A DNA stretch of 64,000 nucleotides from Ligula intestinalis (GCA_036362985.1 JAYGXS010000001.1:48655403-48719402); one strand, 5' to 3'. Counted from the first letter of the stretch, positions 24,131-34,924 are shown. Program-made: numbers and translations. The notes: a model not told the origin generated them from the letters alone.

Positions 24131-24599
24131 TTTAACTATCATTTTTGGATAGGTCCACCGTGCCTCCCACAGCGAGTTGGGGCAGGGATGACAAATTGTT
24201 CTTGAGTTAGATTACAGTGAAGATAAACCAAAATTGATCGACCATACCCTCTCGGCCTTCACATGGGCCCAGTGTCATGCCCAAGTTTAGAAGATTGGAG
24301 GCGGGATATTGTGCAGGTGGCGGGTGTGGCCAGTGCCGGACTTAGGCACGACATCATACCTGGCTCCCATCTCAAGAAGTAGGAGCACCCTATAAGTCAC
24401 ATGATGAAGTAGATATTATAGCCTGAAGCTGCGACCACCAGTCAGCCACTCAACACAAACGCAAACTGAGCAAACCGTGAGATCGGAGTACAATCGCCAT
24501 TCAGCACACTCTTAGTCAATGCGCTTAGCAAACTGTGATATTCTCAGGCTCGGATCATGCAGGCAACAAAGGAACCACATGAAAGAGATGTCTATAGTC
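24131..24599. other. No gene seen; perhaps LINE-A 5' flank
   Basis: This stretch is not recognisably coding. The last part could be LINE-A4 5' UTR, but A1 is too diverged upstream of 2245 to confirm a boundary. Confidence 0.35.
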
Positions 24600-24790
24600 A
24601 TATTTCCCCCTTACGTGGGAGATGGCGTTTGAAAATATGCTTTGTTTAACATTGGATGTAATTGTGCATTATGTAGGTCAGGCTTGGAAGCGGCCGGTCA
24701 ATCCGCCTCACTCCTACGGGCTCTTTGGTTTGGCTTCCGACTTAATTGGCAGTATCACACGCAGGTCGTAACACAAAAAATCTTACATAG

Positions 24791-25955
24791 CATGGGGACT
24801 TTAGATGCTACAAATCCGTTAGCACTAAACGTTTCGCCTCCGCCGGATCTCGAACCCGGGTCACCAAATCTGGTTATTAGCGGTGTTAGCACCTCAGGCA
24901 GCCCGGCCACTTCGACACGGGCCCTTGACAACCATTTTAAGATACGACCAGAAAGTAACTGCCGATATGGCCACTTAGATAATTTTATAAATTCTCCACC
25001 TCTCGCCAAACGGCCAAGATGTCTACTTCGTTTACCGAAGTTAGACTGTGAGGACTTCGTCCTCCGCCAGGAGTTTTCGGAGATGAAGCAGGAACTTTAC
25101 CTCGAGGTAAATAAACTGAAACAAGAGATAGCCTATCTAAAAACGCATATTTCTTATACAGCGGTTAAAACAGCCCTTGTCGGCCAAAAACCGGGGGTAA
25201 ATAAAAGTACATATGCTCAGATAGCCTCGGCAGTTAAACTTGAAACTTGCATATCATCTGCTGAACCAAGTAAACCAGCGGGCGTCTCACTCGATCGCAA
25301 AGAAACTAAAATAAATCCACAGTCTACGCCATCGTTACTGGGCTCAGGCAGCACTAACAATGATCTGCATTTTTGTCCTAGTGTCACATCGTTGCTCGAT
25401 GCTGCACTAGAAGGCGATGATACAGAGGTCGATAAGATCATTAAGCCAAAAAAGCGTAGGGCTAGAAAGGCTAAAAATTCTAAATGGGCCAGGAATGCGC
25501 AGTCAGCTTACCCAAAAACGGGCGCATCAGGACTCATCAAACCTAAAGTACCGGATACAGATGCCCGCTTGGTCGTAACTCGTGAGCTCGCAACAGATGC
25601 ACCAGTGAGTCACAAGCAAAATATAGTTGTAAAAGGGGCTCCAGAGATAGCGTCAACAATTGCACAAGAACGAGTTGACGCTGATATGGACTTAGATTTG
25701 GACATGTCTGTCAAAACGCCTGAAACCTGCATATCGGATCATGTGTCAACCCCACGGGCTATACCATCGTCACTCGGCTTAAGCGACACTAGCAATTATC
25801 GGAATTTGCATCCTAGCACCACATCGTTGCTCGACTCTGCACAAGAAACCGATGACCAAGAGGTTGACAAGACGATAATTCAAAAAAGGCATAAGCCTAA
25901 GAAAGCCAAACGGTTCACGGATTGGCACTCAGCTTACCCAATAGCCAGTACATGA
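24791..25955 (+). pseudogene. LINE-A4 ORF1, mostly open
   Basis: The open frame extends from 24642 to a stop at 25953-25955. I prefer the ATG at 24791 (MGTLDATNPLALN), because A1 has an ATG at the same place (MENLDAT). In order: a segment encoded by tRNA-like antisense sequence (PPPDLEPGSPNLVISG), a Leu/Lys/Glu-rich likely coiled coil (about 25070-25145), and a Ser/Pro/Lys linker containing a module that is then repeated ('TSLLDAALEGDDTEVDKIIK' and 'TSLLDSAQETDDQEVDKTII'). A stop truncates the second module, and the RNA-binding-like C-terminus continues in another frame at 26022-26333. It probably served as the element's RNA chaperone. It is now broken. Confidence 0.75.
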
Positions 25956-26021
25956 GAACCGCGTGTACCGGATACAATTGCTCCCGCGGCCGAAACACGT
26001 GAGCTTGCAACATATGCCCCA

Positions 26022-26470
26022 TTGAGTCACAAGCAGAAAATAGTTGTAAAGGGGGCCCCAGAGTCAGAGTCGTCAATTGCACAAGAACGAATTGACAATG
26101 ACGTGGGTCTTATGCGAGTTTACGCCAAACCGTTGCGAAAACCAGGCGAGTCTTTCCGCATTCTTAAGGTATTTCGAATAGGGATGGCTCCACCAGCTCC
26201 AGAATCAACTTCTCGGCCACGACCTCTAAAATTTATTTTAGAAACTGAAGCACAGGCGAAATTCATGCTAGAGCGCAAACCATCCTTACGGAGTCTGCAT
26301 TTGCAAGTTTATTTCAGCCGGATTACGAGTTGAAAGAGCGGCGAAAGATGAGACAGCTAAAAATAGAGCTGGAGAAACGGAGAACCAATAACGAAACAAA
26401 TCTCAAAATAAGAGAGGGACAAATAGTTCAGGTCAAAAGGACATCACTCTGGTCGAAGCCGGTAACAGTG
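26022..26470 (+). pseudogene. LINE-A4 ORF1 C-terminal domain
   Basis: It encodes 'HKQKIVVKGAPESESSIAQE', then 'YAKPLRKPGESFRILKVFRI' and 'STSRPRPLKFILETEAQ'. The pattern (hydrophobic strand, G-x-PES, R-I-G, RPLK hydrophobic strand) resembles the C-terminal domain of many LINE ORF1 proteins, and LINE-C has the same block. A frameshift near 26310 separates a Lys/Arg/Glu-rich helical tail that runs to the stop at about 26478. Confidence 0.65.
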
Positions 26471-26517
26471 AAGGCTTAGCTGTCCCGCCACCGAAACCTA
26501 AGAAATGCCCTCTTAAG

Positions 26518-27114
26518 TTGGTCGTTTTAAATGCCAGATCACTGATTAATAAAATGCCTCTGCTCCAGCCTATGGTTTTCGTCAACCACCCAGACATTGT
26601 TATGGTAACTGAGACATGGCCATCGGCCTGTATAGCTGACTCAGAACTCTCTGTTATAGGCTATGCATGCGTTCGGAACGATCGAAACAATGGCCATGGC
26701 GGAGGAAGCTGCATCTGTATAAAGCAGCCACTTGCATTTCTCCCGTTGGACTCTTCACAGTTCACAGCTGTGGAGGAGAGCTACTGGCTACGAGTTGTTC
26801 TAAAAAACAAATACTCCTTACTTATTGGCTGTGTTTATCGCCCACCTAATGTCAATGCAGACTACGATCTTTGTCTCTCGCAGGCATTTTATGCCGCGAC
26901 TGACTTGAATCTTAAGTATTGCTTGATTGCAGGCGATTTTAATATTCCTGACGTGCAATGGTTTTCACCATCCGGTCCTTCAAAGTTCGAGAACTTACTT
27001 GAGGCAATAGATATCGGCATGTGGGATCAGGTAGTCGATTTTCCCACTCGAGGAGCAAACATACTCGACTTTATTTTTGTAGGAGATGCGAACCACTTTC
27101 AGTGTCATCCTTAG
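26518..27114 (+). pseudogene. LINE-A4 endonuclease domain, open frame
   Basis: A 198-aa uninterrupted frame encodes an APE-type endonuclease: 'LVVLNARSLINKMPLLQPMV', 'DIVMVTETWPSACIADSELS', 'GHGGGSCICIKQPL', 'IGCVYRPPNVNADYDL', 'LIAGDFNIPDVQWFSPSG' and 'ANILDFIFVGD'. The catalytic Glu (TETW), the Asp/Asn of GDFN and the YRPP motif are kept. The C-terminal SDH motif continues in a shifted frame ('GSSDHLKGVTTLELEADESF', about 27127-27180), so a frameshift at about 27105 kills the ORF. Confidence 0.85.
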
Positions 27115-27733
27115 ACGCACTTGGGAGTTCAGACCATCTCAAAGGTGTTACCACACTAGAACTGGAGGCGGACGAATCATTTTCCCAAAATATAGTTTTT
27201 ATCATGACTTCCGATCAGCAACCACGGTGGAACTACTGACACATCTAAACGCTCTCGACTGGTCTGAATTATGCAATGTTTGGATGTAAATGTTTGTACC
27301 GATACACTATTCAAAGTGCTGGATCCACTCATCCTCCATTTTGTCCCCCGTAAGAAAGTAGTAAATGTCAAGGATGAAGTGTAGCTTCCTTTGTCTTTCC
27401 ATCGTAGGCTGTGAAGACTTTCTCGTCGTTTGCATCAGCAGAAAGACACTTCCGTTCTGCCCTTGATCACACTGATCTTTGAGCAGGCTAAGAAGCTCTC
27501 CGAAGAAAAGCAGATAGCCGATGAGGCACACTTCGCTGAAAATCCTTCCCTTAATGTTGCGAAACTCTTTTCGCGTACAGTAAAAGCGCAGAGGAAAACG
27601 CAACACCCCATACTTCAAGACGCCTAAGGAAACCCCATAGTTGACGCTAAAATGACCGCCGATAGTTTCAATGCGATCCTATCCTAAACTTTTTGTAAAA
27701 CCTCGATCGCTGCACCCCCAAAAATCCGGGCTT

Positions 27734-30287
27734 AATAATAATAATAATAATTTGTATATTTAAGGCCCAAGGGGCCCTGTCGTTACAAACTTAGTGCTAT
27801 CGTGAAAATAAAAATAATAATGATAAGCAGTGAACTCTTATAAATAATTGTCATCGGCAGTAAAAAAAACTCCTAGATCGGTGGATGAGTTCAGCGGGCC
27901 ACCGAGTTCAAAAAAAGTTTAGGAGAAAAAACTGCCTTAATAGGTAAAAGGGTTTGATGTGGTTAGTTTGGGACCTGATGTTGAGGGTTCGGGACGTTTA
28001 TGGTCATGCGAAAAAATTATATATCGTTGAGTTAGGAAGGGGTCATCCGGAAGGCAGGAGAAGGCAGTAGAAGTCAAGGCAACGTCATCGAGTTGAGACC
28101 CACCAGATTCCAGAGCCAATCGCGAAGACCACAACGAAGGTTGCAAAAACGGAGAAGAATTCGCAGCCCTTGGAAGTGATGCTTGACTCTGCAGAGGGAA
28201 ATGCTAACATATTTAGAAACCATTTTAGTATCCTGGGAAGAGCTTCAAATGCCAGGAGGACCCTTTTCAAAATCTACAACTTGCGTGTTTGGAAAGGAAA
28301 CAGACAGTAACGACTTTATTTCCTCTAAATTTAAATGCTTATATAATTTGCCTTTAAAAATCGACAGTGTAGAAGACAGTCTAATATCGAGAGGAAGGTT
28401 GTTCCAAATAAAAGCATATTTGGAGGTAAAAAAGCGAGAACGGTTAGATGTGGAGCTATGGGGTGGTAAAATTATCATGGAAGAGTTACGAGTGGCGTAA
28501 GGTCGGTCAACTGGAAGGAGAGCGTTAATTTGTGGGAGATTAGGACTATTGTTAACGCGAAACAGAAAGCATAGACCAGCTTCGAGTCTTCTTATCCAAA
28601 GAAATTTCATGTTTGCTAATTGACATCTATCTGTATAACACATACCAGACCCAGAAACAGAAAATATTTTACGAGTGAAAACTCGCTGAACCTTTTCAAT
28701 CTTACTACGGTCATGCTGGGTCATGAGGCCAAAAAGCGGGCAGCAGTATTCTAGTATAGGAAGGACAAACATGCGGTATAGTTTTAACTTCATTTCTGGC
28801 AGGAAAAAGTTATGCGATATAAACCCACATATCTGTGCGGCCTTGGCAGAAATTCGATCTGCATGAGGTGATAATGCAAGCTTATTCGTGTAAGTAAGAC
28901 CCAAATCCTTAATCGTAGATCTTTCGAACAGTGGACTATTTTGGAAGATAATGGGTCCAGGAAGCCTTGCGGGACCAAAACTCAAGAAACTACATTTTGA
29001 TGGAGAAAACTCCATCTGCCATGTTGCGCTCCAACTTGAGAGAGTACGCAAGTCTGCGTTAACTTTATCAACACAACTACTGGCCGTGTCCTTAGAAAAT
29101 GAGTAAATACACTTAAGGTCATCAGCATAAATGAAATTTTCCGAATTATTTAGCACTGTTGAAATTTCATTTGTGTAAAGAATGAAAAGGAGGGGACCTA
29201 AAACCGTGCCTTGTAATACACCACTCGTGATCGGCTGAGGCATCGAGTAGCTATTGCCTACTAAGACCTTCTGGCTGCGGTAAGACAGGTAAGAGGCAAT
29301 GAAATCGAGGAGGGGAGGCCTGATGCCTAGGGCTTCCAGTTTCACTAAAAGGCGCCTATGAGGCACCTTGTCAAAAGCTTTACTAAGGTCAAAGTAAATC
29401 ACGATGACTGATTGCTGTTCATTACGAAGTGAAGTAACCAGGTTAAGGAATGCTAAGTGGCAGGTTTCGCATGATCTTCCAGGTAGAAATCCATGCTGTG
29501 AGGCACTTAATAGTTTATTTTCTACACAAAAATCGAGAATTTGATTAAAAATGATCTTTTCCAGAAGTTTGGCTAGGGCCGGGGTTTTATGAACACCTCG
29601 GTAGTTATTTACGTCCGAACGAGATCCTGACTTGAAGACTGGAAGAATAATAGATGTCTTCCATGAGTCAGGAAAGAAACCGTTTAGAAGATAAGCTGAG
29701 AATAGATAACTTAGCAATCGGGGGAAGCTGAATACTCTCTTGATAAGTGAATTTGGAAGGCCGTCAGTTCCCGAGGAGTGCGAGTTTTTTAGACGGATAA
29801 TGTGCTTACGAATTACTTCTATGGAGAAATCTATGGTACTGATAGTATTGACTGAGCATGGCTGAAAAGACGGGACCGGTTCAGATTCCGTCGTAAGGTG
29901 TTTTGCAAAGAACGCATTGAACAGTTCAGCCTTCTCAGACTCATCTTGCACAAAGTTTTTATTTTCATTCAGTAAGGGGGGGATTTCGTGACCTCGTTTA
30001 GCGGAGGACCGACGGCGGAACAGTTGGGCAATCGATTTTGCAGAGTTTAACTCGCTAAGTGCGCAAGATTTCCTATGTTTGTCACGTGTAAGACGAATCA
30101 TAGACGCTAATTCGAAAATCTATGCGATTCTAAAGTGCACCGATAATGAACTAGTAGACTGGTCTTTCAACTGTCTTTGCAATTTCTTCAGTCTAGACAT
30201 AAGAAAATGAGGAACGGTGGGGTCAGAAGTATAAGGCTTAACAATTTTGATCGGCACAAATTCCAAAATGCTATTTGAAATTGCCGT
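27734..30287 (-). mobile_element. LINE-B copy B2 inserted into LINE-A4
   Basis: This is a 5'-truncated minus-strand LINE of 2.55 kb. The 3' end lies at the left border as an (ATT)n tail (read on plus as AATAATAATAATAATAA at 27734-27751), then a 3' UTR of about 500 bp, then an intact RT ORF. The host LINE-A4 reads through on both sides, and CTT is present at both edges (27731-27733 and 30288-30290), a possible 3-bp target duplication. The intact ORF, in contrast to the dead A4 around it, suggests B2 is the younger insertion. Confidence 0.85.
28245..30101 (-). CDS. LINE-B2 reverse transcriptase ORF, 618 aa open
   Basis: This copies element RNA into DNA at a nicked target. The frame is uninterrupted over the whole RT and tail. 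Motifs in order: 'NSHSSGTDGLPNSLIK' (about residue 110), 'SWKTSIILPVFKSGSRSDVN' (about 150), 'LLSASQHGFLPGRSCETC' (about 200), 'VIVIYFDLSKAFDKVPHRRL' (about 240, first catalytic Asp), 'SGVLQGTVLGPLLFILY' (about 300), 'NFIYADDLKCIYSF' (about 330, catalytic YADD), 'WQMEFSPSKCSFLSFG' (about 370), 'RMFVLPILEYCCPLFGLM' (about 440), and 'KYAFIWNNLPLDIRLSS' (about 580). Two points look slightly off-consensus: NNYRGVHKT where NYRGIS is common, and ILYTNEI where INDI is common. The endonuclease is missing through 5' truncation, so it is not autonomous, and the first Met is arbitrary because the natural start lay upstream. Confidence 0.9.
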   Translation of the reverse strand: MIRLTRDKHRKSCALSELNSAKSIAQLFRRRSSAKRGHEIPPLLNENKNFVQDESEKAELFNAFFAKHLTTESEPVPSFQPCSVNTISTIDFSIEVIRKHIIRLKNSHSSGTDGLPNSLIKRVFSFPRLLSYLFSAYLLNGFFPDSWKTSIILPVFKSGSRSDVNNYRGVHKTPALAKLLEKIIFNQILDFCVENKLLSASQHGFLPGRSCETCHLAFLNLVTSLRNEQQSVIVIYFDLSKAFDKVPHRRLLVKLEALGIRPPLLDFIASYLSYRSQKVLVGNSYSMPQPITSGVLQGTVLGPLLFILYTNEISTVLNNSENFIYADDLKCIYSFSKDTASSCVDKVNADLRTLSSWSATWQMEFSPSKCSFLSFGPARLPGPIIFQNSPLFERSTIKDLGLTYTNKLALSPHADRISAKAAQICGFISHNFFLPEMKLKLYRMFVLPILEYCCPLFGLMTQHDRSKIEKVQRVFTRKIFSVSGSGMCYTDRCQLANMKFLWIRRLEAGLCFLFRVNNSPNLPQINALLPVDRPYATRNSSMIILPPHSSTSNRSRFFTSKYAFIWNNLPLDIRLSSTLSIFKGKLYKHLNLEEIKSLLSVSFPNTQVVDFEKGPPGI

Positions 30288-32345
30288 CTTGGAGAGGTGC
30301 CATCGTCGAAACCATAAGTTTTACTCTCTTAGACGTGACTGTAGCCATTCTTCGTTGTCGTCAATCTTATAGTCCAGGACCAGATGGCGTCCCAGTTAGC
30401 CTTCAAAAGCTGAAGCTAATGATATCTTTCCGTCTATTCTTTGAAAGGTATTTAATCCTGCTCTTGAGAGCGGAACCTTTCCTTCTTTGTGGAAGGAATC
30501 GCACATAATACCTATTCGCAAGCATGGCCGATCGACGTCATTCGACAACTTTAGACCAATAAATGCACTTCACGCAGCCTCGAAGATCTTGGAGACCTCA
30601 ATCAGAGAAAAGATGATACGTCACTTGACAGAGAACAACCTGCTCAATACAGCTCAACATGGCTTTCTCGAGAAACGATCTTGTGACACCTGTCAGCTCT
30701 CTTTCTTTGATTATGTGCTGCGATCTAGAGACAGCGGTTTTGCCACTTAAAGAGTCTATTTTGATTTTACTAAGGCCTTTAATCGGGTCGATCATAAACT
30801 ACTCCTTCTGAAACTGGCCTCCTTCGGCATAGATAGCAAGCCACTGAACTTCATAGCTTACTATGTGGATACTCGCACACAACGAGTAAAATTTTCCAAT
30901 GTTATCGCCAACTCCACGCATGTGAGGAGTGGAGTTATACAAGGTAGTGTATTGGGACCGCTCCTATTTTGCCTGTTTGTCAACGACGTTTCAGATAGTT
31001 TTCAGTATGGCAGACCCTTCATGTTCTCTGATGATTTAAAAGTCGCTTATCGATATAAACCGGCAGATCGCAACATCGTGCTCGAGCTGATAAAAAAGGA
31101 TCATTAGGCCTTCGCCCAGTGGTGTTGCACATGGCGCCTCACCCTTTCATGGCACAAATGTTCCGTTATGGTTGTTGGCGACGATCATTAACCAGAATTT
31201 AGCATTGACGGCGACAAACTAAATGTCCCAGGAGTTATCAAGGATTTGGGCATATCCTACTCTAATAGTCTCAATTGGTCAGAACACTGTGCCCTGATAG
31301 TCTCGAAAGCACGCCGAACCACCGGATTTATCCTTAGAAATTTTAAGATTATGAAGGTTAGAACTAGCCTTTATAATATGTACGTGAGATCTAGTGTTGA
31401 ATTCTGCTCGATCCTATTCAGTCTTCTGCGCACTAGTGAACGGAAGAAAATAGAATCGGTGCAGCACTTCTTCACTAGAAGAGTTTTCACTACAGAACAC
31501 CATAACTTAACTTACCAAGAAAGGTGCGAACTTATAAAGCTGGATCCCCTCTGGCTTCGTCGATTGCAGAAGGGTCTATTTTTACTGGTTAAACTTTTGA
31601 ATGGTCAAAACTTTAATCCTCTCAGTACAATAAGGCAGCTTGAGCACACTCGCCGCGCTACTCATCGAGATGTGTTTTTATTTCTTCCTATGGCATGCAC
31701 AGTTAAGTACCAGCAATTCATTTTAGTAAGCGTCATATAAATTTGGAATAAGCTGCCCAGAATTAGTTAAACTCAGCAAGGCTATCCTATGTTTAAGAGA
31801 GCTATTACTAGTTTTCTACATTCAGGACAACTTTCACTAATTCTGGGTGCTGACTCGGTGGAATCTCTCTTTCACTCTGATGGCAATCGTGGACTTTGAA
31901 CCCCGCCAGGCTTCATGCTGAAGATAATGAAGCAGCAGCCCGCAGTCTGCTTACCCTTCAGCCGATAGCGCGCAACTTTTGCCGACAACCATTGAAGAAA
32001 GACTGAGAACACTGTCTTCTTGTGCCAACCCTCTCCGTCTGGAACTGAAGTCCTTAAACGATATGACAAATTTCTCCTGCTGATGAGTCAACTCAGCTTA
32101 CAACTGTACATTTATTCCGTTTGTATCATACCTTTGAAGGTAGGTTTTTTTCACTTGAAACAAACTCCCTATCTCCCCCAGTATTGACGAAACAAAAAAC
32201 CTGAAACAAAACCAATACTGGCTGCAACAAAGGGAGTTTGTTTTAGGTTTTTTCCGGTCTTCAAGGTGTTGGAAGGCGCCCAAGAGGTGCATTACCAACT
32301 CTTTACAATTGCCTGTAAACTGGTATAATAAACATATTATATTAC
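30288..32345 (+). mobile_element. LINE-A copy A4, 3' part (RT, tail, 3' UTR)
   Basis: Resumes the LINE-A RT. The frames are 30275-30508, 30487-30750, 30865-31107 and 31246-31740, carrying 'YSPGPDGVPVSL', 'HIIPIRKHGRSTSFDNFRPI', 'LLNTAQHGFLEKRSCDTCQL', 'GVIQGSVLGPLLFCLFVNDV', 'FMFSDDLKVAYRY' (catalytic FSDD kept) and 'YQERCELIKLDPLWLRRLQK'. Several frameshifts and stops break it. The 3' terminus is at 32320-32345 ('ggtataataaacatattatatt'), matching A1 and A3. It retains about 50 bp near 31138-31190 that A1 and A2 have lost. Confidence 0.85.
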
Positions 32346-32676
32346 ATTATGTGATCAATCCTGTGGTGATTTATTGCTAATTTTTGTGAAGGCGCATGCG
32401 GCCAAATAGGTTTATGCGAATTTGTATGAAAAATGCGAATAGTGGAGCTAGACATGGCGACCGTATTTCTAGACCTAAAGAGTAGTTCGACAGTTCTGTG
32501 CGATGGCTTTGTAGGTGAAGGTAGGTGTTTCAGGGGATGCCATGTCGATGGTGTGCCACTGCTCTTACTGGTGGTCGCACTAATGGAATAGTTAAGGCGG
32601 AGACTGTACAAGACGTGCTAAGTATGCCAGTATCGTGGTGGATGCCAGTCTTATAGATACGCAGGTGGCCAGATAA
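32346..32676. other. Unassigned segment left of the gap
   Basis: A weak minus-strand frame (32611-32342) shows no family match. It might belong to the gypsy-like element whose LTR-like repeat lies at 33000-33413, but I cannot support that from motifs. Confidence 0.3.
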
Positions 32677-32823
32677 NNNNNNNNNNNNNNNNNNNNNNNN
32701 NNNNNNNNNNNNNNNNNNNNNNNNNNNNNNNNNNNNNNNNNNNNNNNNNNNNNNNNNNNNNNNNNNNNNNNNNNNNGTATCGTGGTGGATGCCAGTCTTA
32801 TAGATACGCAGGTGGCCAGATAA
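32630..32823. repeat. Identical 47-bp blocks on both sides of a 100-N gap
   Basis: The sequence from 'gtatcgtggtggatgccagt' to 'gtggccagataa' occurs at 32630-32676 and again at 32777-32823 with no difference. The gap between is 32677-32776. This is most simply an unmerged contig overlap, meaning the gap may be false. Confidence 0.9.
32677..32776. other. Assembly gap, 100 N
   Basis: One hundred N flanked by the same 47-bp sequence on each side. Confidence 0.99.
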
Positions 32824-32999
32824 CTCAACGCGGTGAATAAGGGTGCGAGGTAATAAGAGCAGTAAAGGCAGAAATGACGACCAACGTCGAGCCTCAGGGA
32901 CTGGTACGCCAGCCTTCAATCGGTGCAATCGAAGAGGAACAAACGCGCCGATGCGTAGGTGAACGTACGATGGCAGTGGAAGCAGATTGGGGTGGAGTC

Positions 33000-33413
33000 T
33001 GTTGTAATGAAGACCCAGGCCAAAATATCACCTCACCAACTTGTTGTAACGGATGCCCAGGTAAAAATATTTGCCATCTAGTTGCGCCTCATGTTAGCCA
33101 TCAGAGAGAGAACATGACAGGAAGTGTTCAGAAGGGGAAGTCTTTGAGGGTTCTAGGTAAAACAAATTTAGGGAATCAAACGTATGTCAACGAAATCCCT
33201 TGAGCAAATAGGATTCTCTTCTGAGGTTGTGGCCAGTCCCATTGGCTGCTGGCTCAGGGAGTGAATGTAACTAGAAATTCAAATTATCGATTTATTGTCT
33301 AGCTTGAGGTGTTAGCTTGAGCATAGGCAGATCGTTAACTTATTGTGGACCTGGCTATGGTTTGCAAACTACTGCATGCGAAGGCTGTTGTTAGGCCGCC
33401 CTAATAGATTACA
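33000..33413 (-). repeat. Second copy of the LTR-like repeat, inverted
   Basis: The reverse complement matches 8946-9364, including TGTAATC/TATTAGGGC at the start, 'cagtagtttgcaaaccatag', 'atcgataatttgaatttctag' and the 'aacgga.gcccagg' block near the end. No protein-coding gypsy sequence is visible beside it. It may be a solo LTR or the edge of an element hidden by the gap. Confidence 0.55.
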
Positions 33414-33589
33414 CGTCACTATTGTAGGGGTGTTGGGAAGAATGATATTCAAAGGTTCGAGATTTAATTGAAATGATGCAGATTCAATGATTGTGTCCAA
33501 TTGGGCAATATTGGAACATTTTAATTATCGCTTGAAAGCTTTCAGTTATTGAAATAAACTGTCTGTGAACGTTAATTGAACTGGTACAC

Positions 33590-34300
33590 TCACCGGATTG
33601 CTGCCGCGGTCTTTATTGTCCTTCTCCATATCGAATGGTCCTGGATGAGATCTCGACAATTCGCTGAGTGGAATTTCAAACGCTTCAAGGAAGTCTTCAG
33701 TGCATTCTTGTAAACCATGGCTCTAGCCTCCTGGTTATGTGTGTACACAATATAGTTGAGTATTCGCTCATTGTCGATCCGCACGAGTTGATCGTTCCAG
33801 TGCAGTTGCAATTATTTAAGCACGACACGACTGCTGAAGATTCACGTTGGTACCAGAATTCTGTATCTGAGGTTTTCCCTATCCACTTCAGGTTTAATAT
33901 TTATCCAAGAGAGCTGAGACTGAGGTAATTGAGTCAACATGCATGTTTCTTGTGAATCACAAAGACCCCCTTTGTATGGCAGCGTCGGAAAAGTGAAAGC
34001 TTTTTAAAGTTTGGGCTTGATTTTTAGTCTAGCCCGTGGCGATAGCGTATGGCGTTCTGCAGCTTGTCAAAGGTCTGGGTGGCTTTGAATCTACGGAATA
34101 CCAATACGTCGTTGATTTGGGTGTTGAGAGAAAGCGTGGTCCATAGCTTGGAGTTTGAGCGTTTTGGGCAATTTTGGGTGGCGTTCGGTATACTGATGAT
34201 CAGTTTGAAATTAGAAAAGCCAGGAAAAGGCAATTGGACGTCTTCTTCAGTCACTGTAGACACGCATTATGGCTTGCATGCACCAGCTACTGAGCTGCAC
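33590..34300 (-). mobile_element. RTE-type LINE fragment
   Basis: The frame 33811-33590 reads 'LHWNDQLVRIDNERI' and 'KTSLKRLKFHSANCRDLIQD', 'HSIWRRTIKTAAAIR'. This is the well-known RTE tail (LRWtGHvvRM.deRlpk...LK.SLk....p..WE.lA.dR..WR..v..Ga). The 34263-34024 frame gives the preceding RT end ('LSLNTQINDVLVFRRFKATQ' and 'TFDKLQN', cf. LS.n..id.Ei..RI.kA..aFg.L). It is a degraded, truncated copy. Confidence 0.75.
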
Positions 34301-34860
34301 ATCATTCTTGTAGGCGATTGTATCCTAGGACGTTCATGACGGAAGGGGTTCACAGTCATGACAGAGCACATGAGAGTGAGGACAGTAGTAGCAAGAACAT
34401 AGCCTTGCTCTCATCCAACTGTCCCGAGGGACTAGGAAGATTGGGTTGGACTGATAATGATAGAGACCTTTCTGAATGGTCCTATCAGTCAACTTTGTTG
34501 ACAAAAATTCTTGGCGTACTGCAAGGGCGGCACAATGAAGTCATCTGCCACTCATCTGCACATTCTTTACCTCTGGGATAAAAACGAAATCAAGTTAGTT
34601 CGACTTTTGACATGTTTGGAAGTCAATAGCCTGAAAATCTACATGTAATCATGTACTAACAACTTACTTGTCACGCTCATAGCATAATGCACTAAAATGG
34701 AGGATTTTATAGGTTGTCAGATGATAAGTCACTGACAGCGGATGTTGCCGGATGTATAAGTGGATTGAGTAATGCCAAGTGGTACAATCAATTGCGCCGA
34801 ATTATGTGCTTCGGTGATGGTGGCTGGGCTGTAAGCAGCCGAAAAAAAGTATTCCGTTTA
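34301..34860. other. No gene seen
   Basis: It may include further decayed RTE sequence next to 34300, but no motif is convincing. Short plus-strand frames (34318-34581, 34714-34941) resemble nothing I recognise. Confidence 0.35.
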
Positions 34861-34924
34861 TTTTGCTTAGTGAAGCTCTCGGTGGAAGTGTTGGTATCTC
34901 TGAATGATACTTCGTTTTGCATAA

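Larger units (their letters stand above)
24600..27733 (+). mobile_element. LINE-A copy A4, 5' part (ORF1 and endonuclease)
   Basis: This is the best preserved LINE-A 5' half: ORF1 24791-26470 with one stop, endonuclease 26518-27114, and the start of the RT linker to 27733. It breaks at 'aaaatccgggctt', where LINE-B2 begins, and resumes at 30288 with 'cttggagaggtgccatcgtc', the sequence that is continuous in A1 at 5270-5300. Confidence 0.85.

Noticed and set aside
24755..25009. Minus-strand 84-aa frame similar to one at 2310-2564
   Set aside because: The likeness only reflects that both are antisense to the same LINE-A ORF1 region.
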